35,743 nucleotides of DNA from Anaerolineales bacterium (GTDB taxonomy: Bacteria; Chloroflexota; Anaerolineae; Anaerolineales; Villigracilaceae). The position numbers and the translations under genes were made by a program. The stretch lies in assembly GCA_016789365.1 (NCBI GenBank), contig JAEURH010000017.1, forward strand, positions 1-35,743. The letters run 5' to 3'. Of the stretch, positions 22,849 to 30,056 are shown piece after piece (within the stretch, counting starts at the first letter, position 1; each line of letters starts with the position of its first letter). Below the pieces are notes generated by a model. That model searched no databases and was not told the DNA's origin. It worked only from the letters and a program-made list of their open reading frames with translations.

Positions 22849-23796
22849 ATGAATTTACCAAAAGAATTTATACAAAACATTGAATCAGTCTTTGAAGAAG
22901 ATGGAAAACAATTTATTAAAGATTTTCCTTCTTTGATTGAAGACGCTTCATCTTGCTGGAAGTTGAGTAATGTTCAACTTGTTTCAAATCTATCTTTTAA
23001 TTTTGTGGCGTATGCAACCTCATCCCTAACCCCTCTCCTAAAAGGAGAAGGGAATAATGTTGTTTTAAAAATCGGTGTGCCACGTGCGGAATTAATCAGT
23101 GAGATACAAGCGTTGAGGTTATATGATGGAAATGGTGCATGTAAGTTAATTGAGTTTGATGAAGAAAAAGGATTTTTATTATTAGAAAGACTCAAGCCGG
23201 GAGAGATGCTTTCTGAACTAGAAGATGATGATGAAAGAACTCATATTGCAATAGATGTGATGCAAAAAATACAATGTAGGTGCAGGGTCATCCTGCCCTC
23301 GGGCGAGGAGACCTCGCCCCTACAAGAAAGATTTATAAAATTATCGGATTGGTTTGATGGGTTAAAAAATATCCGCCCACATTTTGATGGGGCGGGACCG
23401 TTTCCACAAAAGATATTAGAACGAGTTGAATCTGTGTTGCCAGAATTATTTACAGAGAAACATGTTTTATTGCATGGCGATTTTCATCATTTCAATATTT
23501 TGTCATCCAAACGTGGCTGGTTAATCATTGACCCAAAAGGTGTAATTGGACCCGCAGGCTATGAGATTGGTCCGCTGATGCTGAACCCATGGGGAATGTT
23601 TCGGGACAAGAAACAGTTTGAAGTCCAGACCAAGAGGCGCGTAGATATCATCAAAGAAAGAACAGGGTGGGAACGAGAATCAATCATCAACTGGGCTTTG
23701 AGTCATGCCATCTTATCCGCTTGGTGGAATTTTGAATCAAATATCGAAGATGCACATTCTTTGATGTGTGCCAAAATATTCTCTGAACTTAAATAA
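22849..23796 (+). CDS. Aminoglycoside phosphotransferase-fold kinase (APH(6)/streptomycin kinase-like)
   Basis: A 315-residue small-molecule kinase. The ATP Lys is in NVVLKIG, the Brenner motif is LLHGDFHHFNIL with catalytic Asp, and the metal motif is IIDPKGVIGPAGYEIG. The last block, GPLMLNP, resembles APH(6) streptomycin/hydroxyurea kinases. The substrate is unknown. I start at ATG 22849, 6 nt after TACAAT (22837-22842), a leaderless layout; an in-frame GTG at 22834 would overlap that -10. Two dispersed repeats are inserted in frame: one encoding about SSLTPLLKGEG between the N-lobe strands, and one encoding about CRCRVILPSGEETSPLQ in the loop before the Brenner motif. Activity may be affected. 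Confidence 0.85.
   Translation: MNLPKEFIQNIESVFEEDGKQFIKDFPSLIEDASSCWKLSNVQLVSNLSFNFVAYATSSLTPLLKGEGNNVVLKIGVPRAELISEIQALRLYDGNGACKLIEFDEEKGFLLLERLKPGEMLSELEDDDERTHIAIDVMQKIQCRCRVILPSGEETSPLQERFIKLSDWFDGLKNIRPHFDGAGPFPQKILERVESVLPELFTEKHVLLHGDFHHFNILSSKRGWLIIDPKGVIGPAGYEIGPLMLNPWGMFRDKKQFEVQTKRRVDIIKERTGWERESIINWALSHAILSAWWNFESNIEDAHSLMCAKIFSELK
23018..23052 (+). repeat. Dispersed repeat, family R4 (copy 1), inside coding sequence
   Basis: CCTCATCCCTAACCCCTCTC, then CTAAAAGGAGAAGGG. Its 3' half can form a CCTCTCC/GGAGAAGG hairpin. It is read in frame within the APH-fold gene. A second copy in opposite orientation is at 25179-25217. Confidence 0.85.
23276..23323. repeat. Palindromic repeat, family R5, inside coding sequence
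   Basis: GTAGGTGCAGGGTCATCC...GGCGAGGAGACCTCGCCCCTAC, 48 bp (16 codons), with GTAGG/CCTAC ends and an inner GGCGAGG-AGA-CCTCGCC hairpin. It is G+C-rich compared with its surroundings and in frame in the APH-fold gene. Confidence 0.75.
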
Positions 23797-23825
23797 AAAA
23801 TGACCTCCGTGCGGAGGTCATTTTT
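23796..23825. terminator. Bidirectional terminator
   Basis: AAAAATGACCTCC-GTGC-GGAGGTCATTTTT, a perfect 13-bp stem with A/T flanks, between the kinase gene (plus) and a small membrane-protein gene (minus). Confidence 0.9.
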
Positions 23826-23829
23826 GAAA

Positions 23830-23979
23830 TTACATTCCAATCAATGCGAAGATTGCATACGCAAGGGCTAGCCAAGGGACGAGCATGCCAAGAACAGGCA
23901 CGAACCCTGCCAAACCTGTGCATAGGAAGAACAACCACATACACCAACCAGAAATTGTTTTTGGTAACGAGATATTCAT
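23830..23979 (-). CDS. Small two-TM membrane protein (49 residues)
   Basis: An ORF of 49 codons plus stop. The protein begins MNISLPKTISGWCMWLFF and has two hydrophobic helices (about 10-30 and 32-49) with a Pro-Val-Leu-Gly turn between, ending ALIGM. An SD (GGAGAG) lies 6 nt before the ATG, and a bidirectional terminator follows 4 bp after the stop, so the reading frame is bounded like a real gene. It has a Pmp3/YqaE-like size and topology, but I see no diagnostic match. Function unknown. Confidence 0.6.
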   Translation of the reverse strand: MNISLPKTISGWCMWLFFLCTGLAGFVPVLGMLVPWLALAYAIFALIGM

Positions 23980-24096
23980 TTAACACTCTCCTTAGAGTTG
24001 AAAATGTGACTAGCCGAATTACTAGTCTGCATTAAATAACCCTTGTTTGAAAGAGAGGTTACGCAAATTAAAAATTGAAAATGGTACAATTGTTCT

Positions 24097-25887
24097 ATGA
24101 CTACGTTAAGTACCCCTGCTGAATTTACTTTATATCGAGAAAATAAATACGATTATTCCTCAGCGATTCGCTGGATTCTTTCACATGTGAAACCATACAC
24201 ATGGATTGTGATAATGATTTTCGTTGGTGCGATTGGAAATGCGGTTCTGGCTGTGGTTGTACCTGTGTTGACAGGCAACGCATTTGACTCCATTCGAGAT
24301 ACGCTTGATACCAGTGTATTGTTACCTTTAGCACTAACGATTGGCATATCACAAATTATTCGCGGCGTTTTACAACTTGGTAGAAATTTTGGTGCAGAGT
24401 TGATGGCGCAAAAAATGGAACGTGATATTCGTGATGAGTTGTATCTTTCATTGCTTGGAAAGAGCATGACGTTTCATAACTTACAACCCGTCGGCGATAC
24501 GATGGCACGCGCCACCAATGATGTACGCGAAGTCAATTACATGTTTAGCCCTGGTGTGAATCTTGTGGTCGGCTCATTCATGTTTATTCTCATGCCGTTG
24601 TTTTTTGGTCCAACCTATCATTGGTCACTGATATTAACACCGTTAATTTTCATCATTGTCTATTTCGTAGCCTTAGCCAGATATTTGAAAAATTTAGCCC
24701 CAGTCACAGACGAAGTGCGTGCCACATTTGGAACAATGAATACACATCTTTCTGAGTCATTGGATGGTGTTGAAATTATGAAAGGCGCGGCGCAAGAAGA
24801 TTCAGAAGTTGAGCGTTTCGTCATCAATGCCAAAAGAGTGCGTGATGCTTTTGTTCAACAAGGTGAACTCGAAGCGCGATATATCGCCATGTTATTGCTT
24901 GGTCTCGCGTATGCTGGCGGACTCGTCCACTCATTAATTTTGTATCGTCAAAACTTGTTAAGTGTTGGTGATGTGGTTGCCTATTTCGGTATGTTGCAAC
25001 TTTTACAATTCCCAACTTTCACTTCTACATTTGCGTATTCACAAATTTCTTCTGGAATTTCATCTGCTAGACGTATTTTGGAATTAATCAAACGCGAGAC
25101 GCATCTCGACCAAAACGCTTCAGGCGTGACCTCACAGATTCGTGGTGACATCGAATTTCGTAATGTCTCATTCCATTACCCCTCTCCCGATTCTGGGAGA
25201 GGGGCTAGGGGTGAGGGAGAAGAAATTCTGAAAGATGTTTCTTTCAAAGTCAAAGCAGGTCAAACGGTTGCATTGGTTGGGCAAACGGGCGCAGGCAAAA
25301 CATCGTTAGTGAAATTAATCAACCGCACCTATGATGTATCCAGCGGACAAGTTTTAGTAGATGGCGTAGATGTACGCGAATGGAATTTGGCATCTTTGCG
25401 TGAACAAATTTCTATTATTGAGCAAGATATATTTCTGTTCTCACGCACATTAAGTGACAATATCGCTTTTGGAAAGCCAAACGCTACTAAAGATGAAGTC
25501 ATGTCTGCATCTATTGCGGCGCAAGCACATGATTTTATCTTAGACTTTGACCAAACTTATGGAACAGTCGTCGGCGAACGCGGCGTGACATTATCTGGCG
25601 GGCAACGTCAACGCATTGCATTGGCGCGTGCATTTCTTACCGACCCGCGTGTGTTGGTTTTGGATGATTCAACTTCCGCCATTGATTCAGCCACCGAAGA
25701 TAAAATTCAACGCGCCATCTCCAACGCCGCTCGCGGACGAACAACATTTATCATCACACATCGCCTCTCCCAAATCCGCTGGGCTGATTTAATCATCGTG
25801 ATTCGCAAAGGTCAAATTGTTGCCAGCGGTTCACATGATGAATTGATGAAAACATCAGAGGCATATTCAAGAATTTTTAGAGAATAA
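24097..25887 (+). CDS. ABC exporter half-transporter, degenerate-site subunit
   Basis: A 596-residue type IV ABC half-transporter: six TM helices (about 30-320) and an NBD (about 350-596). Walker A is GQTGAGKTS, signature LSGGQRQ, Walker B VLVLDDSTS and the H-loop ITHR. The catalytic Glu after Walker B is Asp (DD), so this Walker site is the degenerate one of a heterodimer. A 13-codon dispersed repeat (25179-25217) is inserted right after the A-loop Tyr (VSFHY) and lengthens that loop. TACAAT ends 6 nt before the ATG (leaderless layout). The partner gene follows at 26004. The substrate (drug, lipid or peptide) is not evident. Confidence 0.93.
   Translation: MTTLSTPAEFTLYRENKYDYSSAIRWILSHVKPYTWIVIMIFVGAIGNAVLAVVVPVLTGNAFDSIRDTLDTSVLLPLALTIGISQIIRGVLQLGRNFGAELMAQKMERDIRDELYLSLLGKSMTFHNLQPVGDTMARATNDVREVNYMFSPGVNLVVGSFMFILMPLFFGPTYHWSLILTPLIFIIVYFVALARYLKNLAPVTDEVRATFGTMNTHLSESLDGVEIMKGAAQEDSEVERFVINAKRVRDAFVQQGELEARYIAMLLLGLAYAGGLVHSLILYRQNLLSVGDVVAYFGMLQLLQFPTFTSTFAYSQISSGISSARRILELIKRETHLDQNASGVTSQIRGDIEFRNVSFHYPSPDSGRGARGEGEEILKDVSFKVKAGQTVALVGQTGAGKTSLVKLINRTYDVSSGQVLVDGVDVREWNLASLREQISIIEQDIFLFSRTLSDNIAFGKPNATKDEVMSASIAAQAHDFILDFDQTYGTVVGERGVTLSGGQRQRIALARAFLTDPRVLVLDDSTSAIDSATEDKIQRAISNAARGRTTFIITHRLSQIRWADLIIVIRKGQIVASGSHDELMKTSEAYSRIFRE
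25179..25217 (-). repeat. Dispersed repeat, family R4 (copy 2), inside ABC transporter gene
   Basis: Exactly 39 bp: CCCCTCTCCCGATTCTGGGA, then GAGGGGCTAGGGGTGAGGG, with a CCCCTCTCCC/GGGAGAGGGG hairpin. It is the inverse of 23018-23052 and encodes PSPDSGRGARGEG-like residues in the NBD. Confidence 0.88.
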
Positions 25888-25891
25888 ATCA

Positions 25892-25990
25892 TGTCATTGC
25901 GAGCCACGCTTGTGTTTTTTGTGGCGAAGCAATCTCAAATTAAGTTGGGGATTGCTTCGGGCAAAAATCAAAAACGCCCTCGCAATGACA
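25892..25990. repeat. Dispersed palindromic repeat, family R1 (copy 4)
   Basis: TGTCATTGCGAG / CTCGCAATGACA ends, core GCGAAGCAATCTC...GGGATTGCTTCG. It fills most of the 116-bp gap between the two subunit genes of the ABC exporter. Confidence 0.88.
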
Positions 25991-26003
25991 TAACGAGGAT
26001 ATT

Positions 26004-27818
26004 ATGGGTTTCTTTGCAGGACTAAACGACGAAAAATACGACCGCCAATACACAGACCGTGTACTGGTGAGTCGCATGGTTAATTATTTCAAATCACAAA
26101 TCAGACGGCTTGCTTTCGCATCTTTTATTATTATTGTGCTGGCGTTTATTGGTGCCGCATTGCCAGTGGTTGTCAGTTACATGGTGGATTTGATTCAAGA
26201 ACAACCTACAAATCAAGAAATCACATGGATTGGGCTAGCACTTGTCGGCGTGGCATTTGGCTTGTGGGGATTGAACTGGCTGAGGCGCGGTCTGACCGTG
26301 CGTGCTGTCGGTGATGTAGTCTTAGATATGCGTTCGCGTGCATTTCGCGCCGCCGCCGAACATGATTTATCTTTTTATGACCAATTTTCATCTGGCAGAA
26401 TTGTTTCGCGCATCACATCCGATACCAATGATTTTGGTCAACTCGTCGTCATCGTCACCGATGTTGGCGCACAAATTATACAAGCCGTCATTATCGCCAT
26501 CGTGTTATTCAATACTGAATGGCGTTTGGCATTATTGATGATTGGTTTTCTTCCGTTTATTTTTGCAATTGCGGCAGGCTTCCGCGCTATGGCAAGGCGC
26601 GTAACAAAACGCGGTATGAAAGCCATGTCGGATGTGAATGCCGCGATTAAAGAAACCATCAGCGGTATTTCAATTGCGAAAAATTTTCGTCAAGAAGAAA
26701 GCATCTTCAAATCGTTTGATGAATCAAATCAACAATCTTATCAAGTCAATGTTCAACGTGGGTTTGTGCTGTCGCTGGTGTTCCCAGTTCTAAATGCAGT
26801 CGGAGGCGTGTTTGTTGGCGTGCTGGTGTATGTCGGTGGCTTTAGTGCGGCACAAGGTATCGTCAGCATTGGCGCGTGGTATCTTTTCATCATCAGCCTC
26901 GACCAATTCTTTTTTCCAGTTCTAAACCTCACATCGTTTTGGGCGCAAATTCAAGGCGGACTTTCTGCCGCCGAACGTGTCTTCGCATTAATTGATGCAG
27001 ACCCAAATGTGATACAAAAAGAAAAAAATGATGTACCGCGACTCAAAGGCGAGATTCATTTTGAGCACATGAACTTTCGCTATTCGGATAAAGAACCGAT
27101 TCTTTCTGACTTCAACCTGTTGATTCAACCCGGAGAGAATCTTGCCCTCGTCGGCCACACCGGCGCAGGGAAATCTTCCATCGCAAAATTGATTGTACGT
27201 TTTTACGAATATCAAGAAGGTCGTTTACTAATTGATGGACGTGACATCCGCACCTTTGATTTGACTCAATATCGTCGTCAATTAGGAATCGTCTCGCAAG
27301 TTCCATTTTTATTTTCAGGTACCGTTGCCGAAAATATTCGTTATGCTGTGCCGGGCGTGCCAGAAGAAGAAATGCTCAAACTCGCCAGAAAAATCGGTGA
27401 CGGTGAATGGCTAGAAACTTTACCCGATGGTTTACATACAGAAGTTGGCGAACGCGGCAATCGCCTTTCAATGGGGCAACGTCAACTCGTAGCATTGATG
27501 CGTGTCTTAGTGCAGAACCCAGCCATCTTCATCCTTGATGAAGCGACTGCTAGTATTGACCCATTCACCGAATGGCAAATTCAGCAGGCATTAAATCTAA
27601 TTCTAAAAAATTCAACCAGCATTTTAATTGCCCATCGCCTATCCACCGTCAAAGCCGCGGATAGAATCGTCGTCATGAAAAAAGGCACAATTATCGAAGA
27701 AGGCAATCACGAAGGGCTATTAAATCAAAATGGTCACTACGCCGAGTTATATAATACCTATTTCCGCCATCAATCTCTTGCTTATGTTGAGCAAATGAAA
27801 GAGATGGTATCAAAGTAA
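26004..27818 (+). CDS. ABC exporter half-transporter, consensus catalytic subunit
   Basis: A 604-residue partner of the preceding gene: six TM helices (about 35-330) and an NBD with Walker A GHTGAGKSS, Walker B IFILDEATASID (catalytic Glu present) and H-loop IAHR. Its signature reads LSMGQRQ instead of LSGGQ. The degenerate site therefore combines the first subunit's Walker B Asp with this subunit's altered signature, and the active site combines this subunit's DE with the partner's LSGGQ. This is the known asymmetry of TM287/288- and BmrCD-like exporters. The ATG follows an ACGAGGA-type SD. Substrate unknown. Confidence 0.94.
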   Translation: MGFFAGLNDEKYDRQYTDRVLVSRMVNYFKSQIRRLAFASFIIIVLAFIGAALPVVVSYMVDLIQEQPTNQEITWIGLALVGVAFGLWGLNWLRRGLTVRAVGDVVLDMRSRAFRAAAEHDLSFYDQFSSGRIVSRITSDTNDFGQLVVIVTDVGAQIIQAVIIAIVLFNTEWRLALLMIGFLPFIFAIAAGFRAMARRVTKRGMKAMSDVNAAIKETISGISIAKNFRQEESIFKSFDESNQQSYQVNVQRGFVLSLVFPVLNAVGGVFVGVLVYVGGFSAAQGIVSIGAWYLFIISLDQFFFPVLNLTSFWAQIQGGLSAAERVFALIDADPNVIQKEKNDVPRLKGEIHFEHMNFRYSDKEPILSDFNLLIQPGENLALVGHTGAGKSSIAKLIVRFYEYQEGRLLIDGRDIRTFDLTQYRRQLGIVSQVPFLFSGTVAENIRYAVPGVPEEEMLKLARKIGDGEWLETLPDGLHTEVGERGNRLSMGQRQLVALMRVLVQNPAIFILDEATASIDPFTEWQIQQALNLILKNSTSILIAHRLSTVKAADRIVVMKKGTIIEEGNHEGLLNQNGHYAELYNTYFRHQSLAYVEQMKEMVSK

Positions 27819-27820
27819 CA

Positions 27821-27840
27821 TGTCATTGCGAGCCATTGCT
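27821..27840 (+). repeat. Truncated family R1 repeat (left arm only)
   Basis: TGTCATTGCGAGCCATTGCT starts 2 bp after the exporter stop, but no right arm follows. The sequence turns into the left flank of the TumE-like module, as if the repeat had been cut by that insertion. Confidence 0.6.
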
Positions 27841-27856
27841 TTTTACCGAAAACCTC

Positions 27857-27874
27857 ACTGCCCTATCGGGCAGT
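27857..27874 (+). terminator. Hairpin downstream of the ABC exporter
   Basis: ACTGCCC-TATC-GGGCAGT, a perfect 7-bp stem without a T run. Possible Rho-independent-like end of the exporter transcript. Confidence 0.4.
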
Positions 27875-27884
27875 CAACACACCG

Positions 27885-27908
27885 CTAAAAATCGGATGTT
27901 CTTGCCAT
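27885..27908 (+). repeat. 24-bp direct repeat, left copy
   Basis: Starts CTAAAAATCGGATGTTCTTG and ends CCAT; identical to 28655-28678 in all 24 positions. It lies 48 bp before the first gene of the TumE-like module. Confidence 0.93.
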
Positions 27909-27955
27909 TCTAAAATATCTGATTTTAAGTTGTAGTAAAATAATATCAATAGATT

Positions 27956-28288
27956 ATGACTAACGTAACCGTTTCAGACAAGTTCACAGAAATCCTTGCA
28001 TCGTTTGGCGATTTGCAAGAATCTGTCAACGCGGCTGTGCAACGCTATACGATTGACCAAATTACAACCAAAATTAATGAACTAAAAAATAAAGATAGCG
28101 AGTTTCAAAAAAAATACGGTGTAGATTATTCAACTTTTGTCCAAAGCACAAGTGAAGATGAAAATTTTGTAAACAAAGTTGAATCTACGATTAGCAAAAC
28201 ATGGGAAACAGATTTAGCAGAATGGGAATTTTGTTACAGAGGGATTGAAGATTGGACGGAAAAACTTCAAGACATTTTGCTGAAATAA
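27956..28288 (+). CDS. Hypothetical acidic protein, possible antitoxin of the TumE-like pair
   Basis: A 110-residue acidic, helical protein (MTNVTVSDKFTEILASFGDLQESVNAAVQRYTIDQI...) with no recognised DNA-binding motif. It overlaps the next gene by 37 bp, so the two are read together. Proteins of this sort (a beta-poor N-terminus with two helices, then an acidic tail with WE.DLAEWEF) often accompany DUF6516/TumE toxins; the antitoxin role is inferred from that placement. TAATAT at 27941-27946 suggests a nearby promoter and a very short leader. Confidence 0.72.
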   Translation: MTNVTVSDKFTEILASFGDLQESVNAAVQRYTIDQITTKINELKNKDSEFQKKYGVDYSTFVQSTSEDENFVNKVESTISKTWETDLAEWEFCYRGIEDWTEKLQDILLK

Positions 28289-28626
28289 TCGAACTTGCTA
28301 AGTCTGTTTTCAAGAACGTGGTTTATGAAATTGACGCAACACCTGACAGGTCAATTTTACGAATCAAAGCAGATTATGGAAAGTATGAAATTCTTGTCAC
28401 AGAATTAATCAATGATGGAAAAAGAAAATATCGCTATTATGTAATGAGAGAAGATTGGGTAGAAGCAGGTTTTGACAATGCTCCTGACCCGCGTGCTATT
28501 AAACTTAAATATGGAAAAATCGGCAAAGAACATACTGGGGAAAATATTCCGCATTTGCACACAGTAAATAAAACAAAGTTACAAATTACAGAAGAAATGA
28601 TATTTACGGATTTTGTTGAATGGTGA
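28252..28626 (+). CDS. TumE / DUF6516-like toxin
   Basis: A 124-residue alpha/beta protein. ILRIKADYGKYEILVTELINDGKRKYRYYVMRED gives the paired strands, followed by AGFDNAPDP and ENIPHLHTVNK, close to the DNAPHH...PHHKH pattern of DUF6516/TumE proteins, which are small toxins suspected to be nucleases. The start is probably TTG 28252, 9 nt after GAGG; this makes a 37-bp overlap with the putative antitoxin gene. The pair is bounded by a perfect 24-bp direct repeat and sits between the ABC exporter and a TrkA gene. Confidence 0.7.
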   Translation: MDGKTSRHFAEIIELAKSVFKNVVYEIDATPDRSILRIKADYGKYEILVTELINDGKRKYRYYVMREDWVEAGFDNAPDPRAIKLKYGKIGKEHTGENIPHLHTVNKTKLQITEEMIFTDFVEW

Positions 28627-28654
28627 AAGAGCAACCTGTAATCTCTTCAACCCT

Positions 28655-28678
28655 CTAAAAATCGGATGTTCTTGCCAT
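28655..28678 (+). repeat. 24-bp direct repeat, right copy
   Basis: Identical to 27885-27908 (period 770 bp). It lies 28 bp after the TumE-like gene and 21 bp before the end of the minus-strand TrkA gene. Confidence 0.93.
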
Positions 28679-28699
28679 AGGTACAGCCGTTTGAGCAAT

Positions 28700-29380
28700 C
28701 TATAAAATAGACCTATCCGGCGGCTCTAACAAGAAAGCCAATTGCTTAGCACCTTCATCATCCGTAATCGCTAATACTTCATCAAATTCTTCTAATGCAA
28801 TTGTGCCGCGTGGCAAAACAATCTCTCCATGGCGGATAATTGCCGCAATCACACATTGTTCTGGCAAGCCTAAATCTTTAATTTGCACGCCCAATGCTTT
28901 TGCACCTTTCGGCACTTTTTCTTCTACCAAAGAATATTTTCCACGTCTCAACTTGAGCAATGTCATCATATCGCCTAACGACATTTCCTCTTGAATCAAA
29001 TGTGCCATCACATCGGCTTGATTAATCGTTTCATCTACATGGAAGTTTTTATCAAACAACCACGCATTGCGTGGATTATTAATTCTCGCTACAGTTCTTT
29101 TTACATTGAACATTGTGCGTGCCAAATAACATAAAACCAAATTCGCGGCATCATCATTGGTACACGCCACAATCACTTGTGCTTTATCCAAACCCGCTTG
29201 TTTCAAAATCGTGGGGTCAGTGGCTTGCCCTTCATAAATTACTTCGGTCGGTAATTCATGGTGCAAACGCGCCAACAAATCACGCCGATGTTCTAACAAA
29301 CGCACTTCATATTTTTGAGCGAGCAATTGCACTGCTAATTCTGAACCTGTGCGCCCGCCGCCAGCAATAAATACAAACAT
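28700..29380 (-). CDS. TrkA-family RCK protein (potassium transport regulator), second copy
   Basis: A 226-residue cytoplasmic protein with a Rossmann TrkA_N/RCK domain (FVFIAGGGRTGSELAVQLL, then E35 of LLEHRR as the likely nucleotide-ribose ligand) and a C-terminal TrkA_C domain (about 140-220). TrkA/KtrA-type proteins gate K+ transporters in response to nucleotides or c-di-AMP. It is separated by 2 bp from the first trkA gene, and both follow a KimA-like permease gene, so they probably regulate that permease. No trkH/ktrB channel gene lies in the window. Confidence 0.92.
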   Translation of the reverse strand: MFVFIAGGGRTGSELAVQLLAQKYEVRLLEHRRDLLARLHHELPTEVIYEGQATDPTILKQAGLDKAQVIVACTNDDAANLVLCYLARTMFNVKRTVARINNPRNAWLFDKNFHVDETINQADVMAHLIQEEMSLGDMMTLLKLRRGKYSLVEEKVPKGAKALGVQIKDLGLPEQCVIAAIIRHGEIVLPRGTIALEEFDEVLAITDDEGAKQLAFLLEPPDRSIL

Positions 29381-29382
29381 GA

Positions 29383-30045
29383 TTATTTCTTCCCTTCTTG
29401 CAATTTGGCACGCATGGCTTTCACGCCTTCAAATGTTGCACTCACCATCAACACATCGCCTTGATGTAAAACCGCTTCTGGCGACGGTAATTCTGCTCTG
29501 CCCGCGCGAGTGAGTGCCACGCTGACAATTTCTCCGCAACCTTTTAACAAATCAGAAACTGGCATACCATCCCATTTTTCCGAGATGTACATTTCATACA
29601 TTTCCACTTCACCATTGCCTGCTGAAAATACAGCGCGGAAGGTTGGGTCAACTAATAATTCTTGCACACGTTCTGCTCCCCATGCCGTAGAACTGACCAA
29701 TTGCAAGCCAAACGCTTCTAGCATATCTCTCATGGCTGGGTCATAATTACGAACTATCACTTGTTTGACGTTTGGGTAATGAACGCGCACAGAATGTCCA
29801 ATCACTGCGTTTAATGCATCTAAATTGGTGACAACTGCCACGCCATCGGCATTGGATGCGTCTGCACGAGACAAGGTATCAGCCGAGAGAGCTTCTCCTA
29901 CAACAGTACGCCCTCGAAAGTCGGCATGGAGGCGGTTAAAAGATTTTTGGTCATTATCCACCACCACCACTTGATGTCCACTTTGAAAGAGGCGGTACGA
30001 AAGTTCTGCACCGAATCTTCCACATCCTAAAATAATAAAATTCAT
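29383..30045 (-). CDS. TrkA-family RCK protein, first copy
   Basis: A 220-residue RCK protein: NAD-type loop FIILGCGRFGAELSYRLF, acid VVVDND at the end of strand two, and a TrkA_C domain (about 145-215, EIVSVALTRAGRAELP...VLHQGDVLMVSA). It differs much from its neighbour, so the two may form a heteromeric gating ring. It begins 11 bp after the KimA-like permease stop. Role inferred as in CglK/CeoBC-type pairs. Confidence 0.92.
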   Translation of the reverse strand: MNFIILGCGRFGAELSYRLFQSGHQVVVVDNDQKSFNRLHADFRGRTVVGEALSADTLSRADASNADGVAVVTNLDALNAVIGHSVRVHYPNVKQVIVRNYDPAMRDMLEAFGLQLVSSTAWGAERVQELLVDPTFRAVFSAGNGEVEMYEMYISEKWDGMPVSDLLKGCGEIVSVALTRAGRAELPSPEAVLHQGDVLMVSATFEGVKAMRAKLQEGKK

Positions 30046-30056
30046 ATTTGTACTCC

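Noticed and set aside
4066-27840. A CRISPR array from the repeated GTCATTGCGAG units
   Set aside because: Copies are kilobases apart, palindromic at both ends, of variable length, with no spacer regularity and no cas genes.
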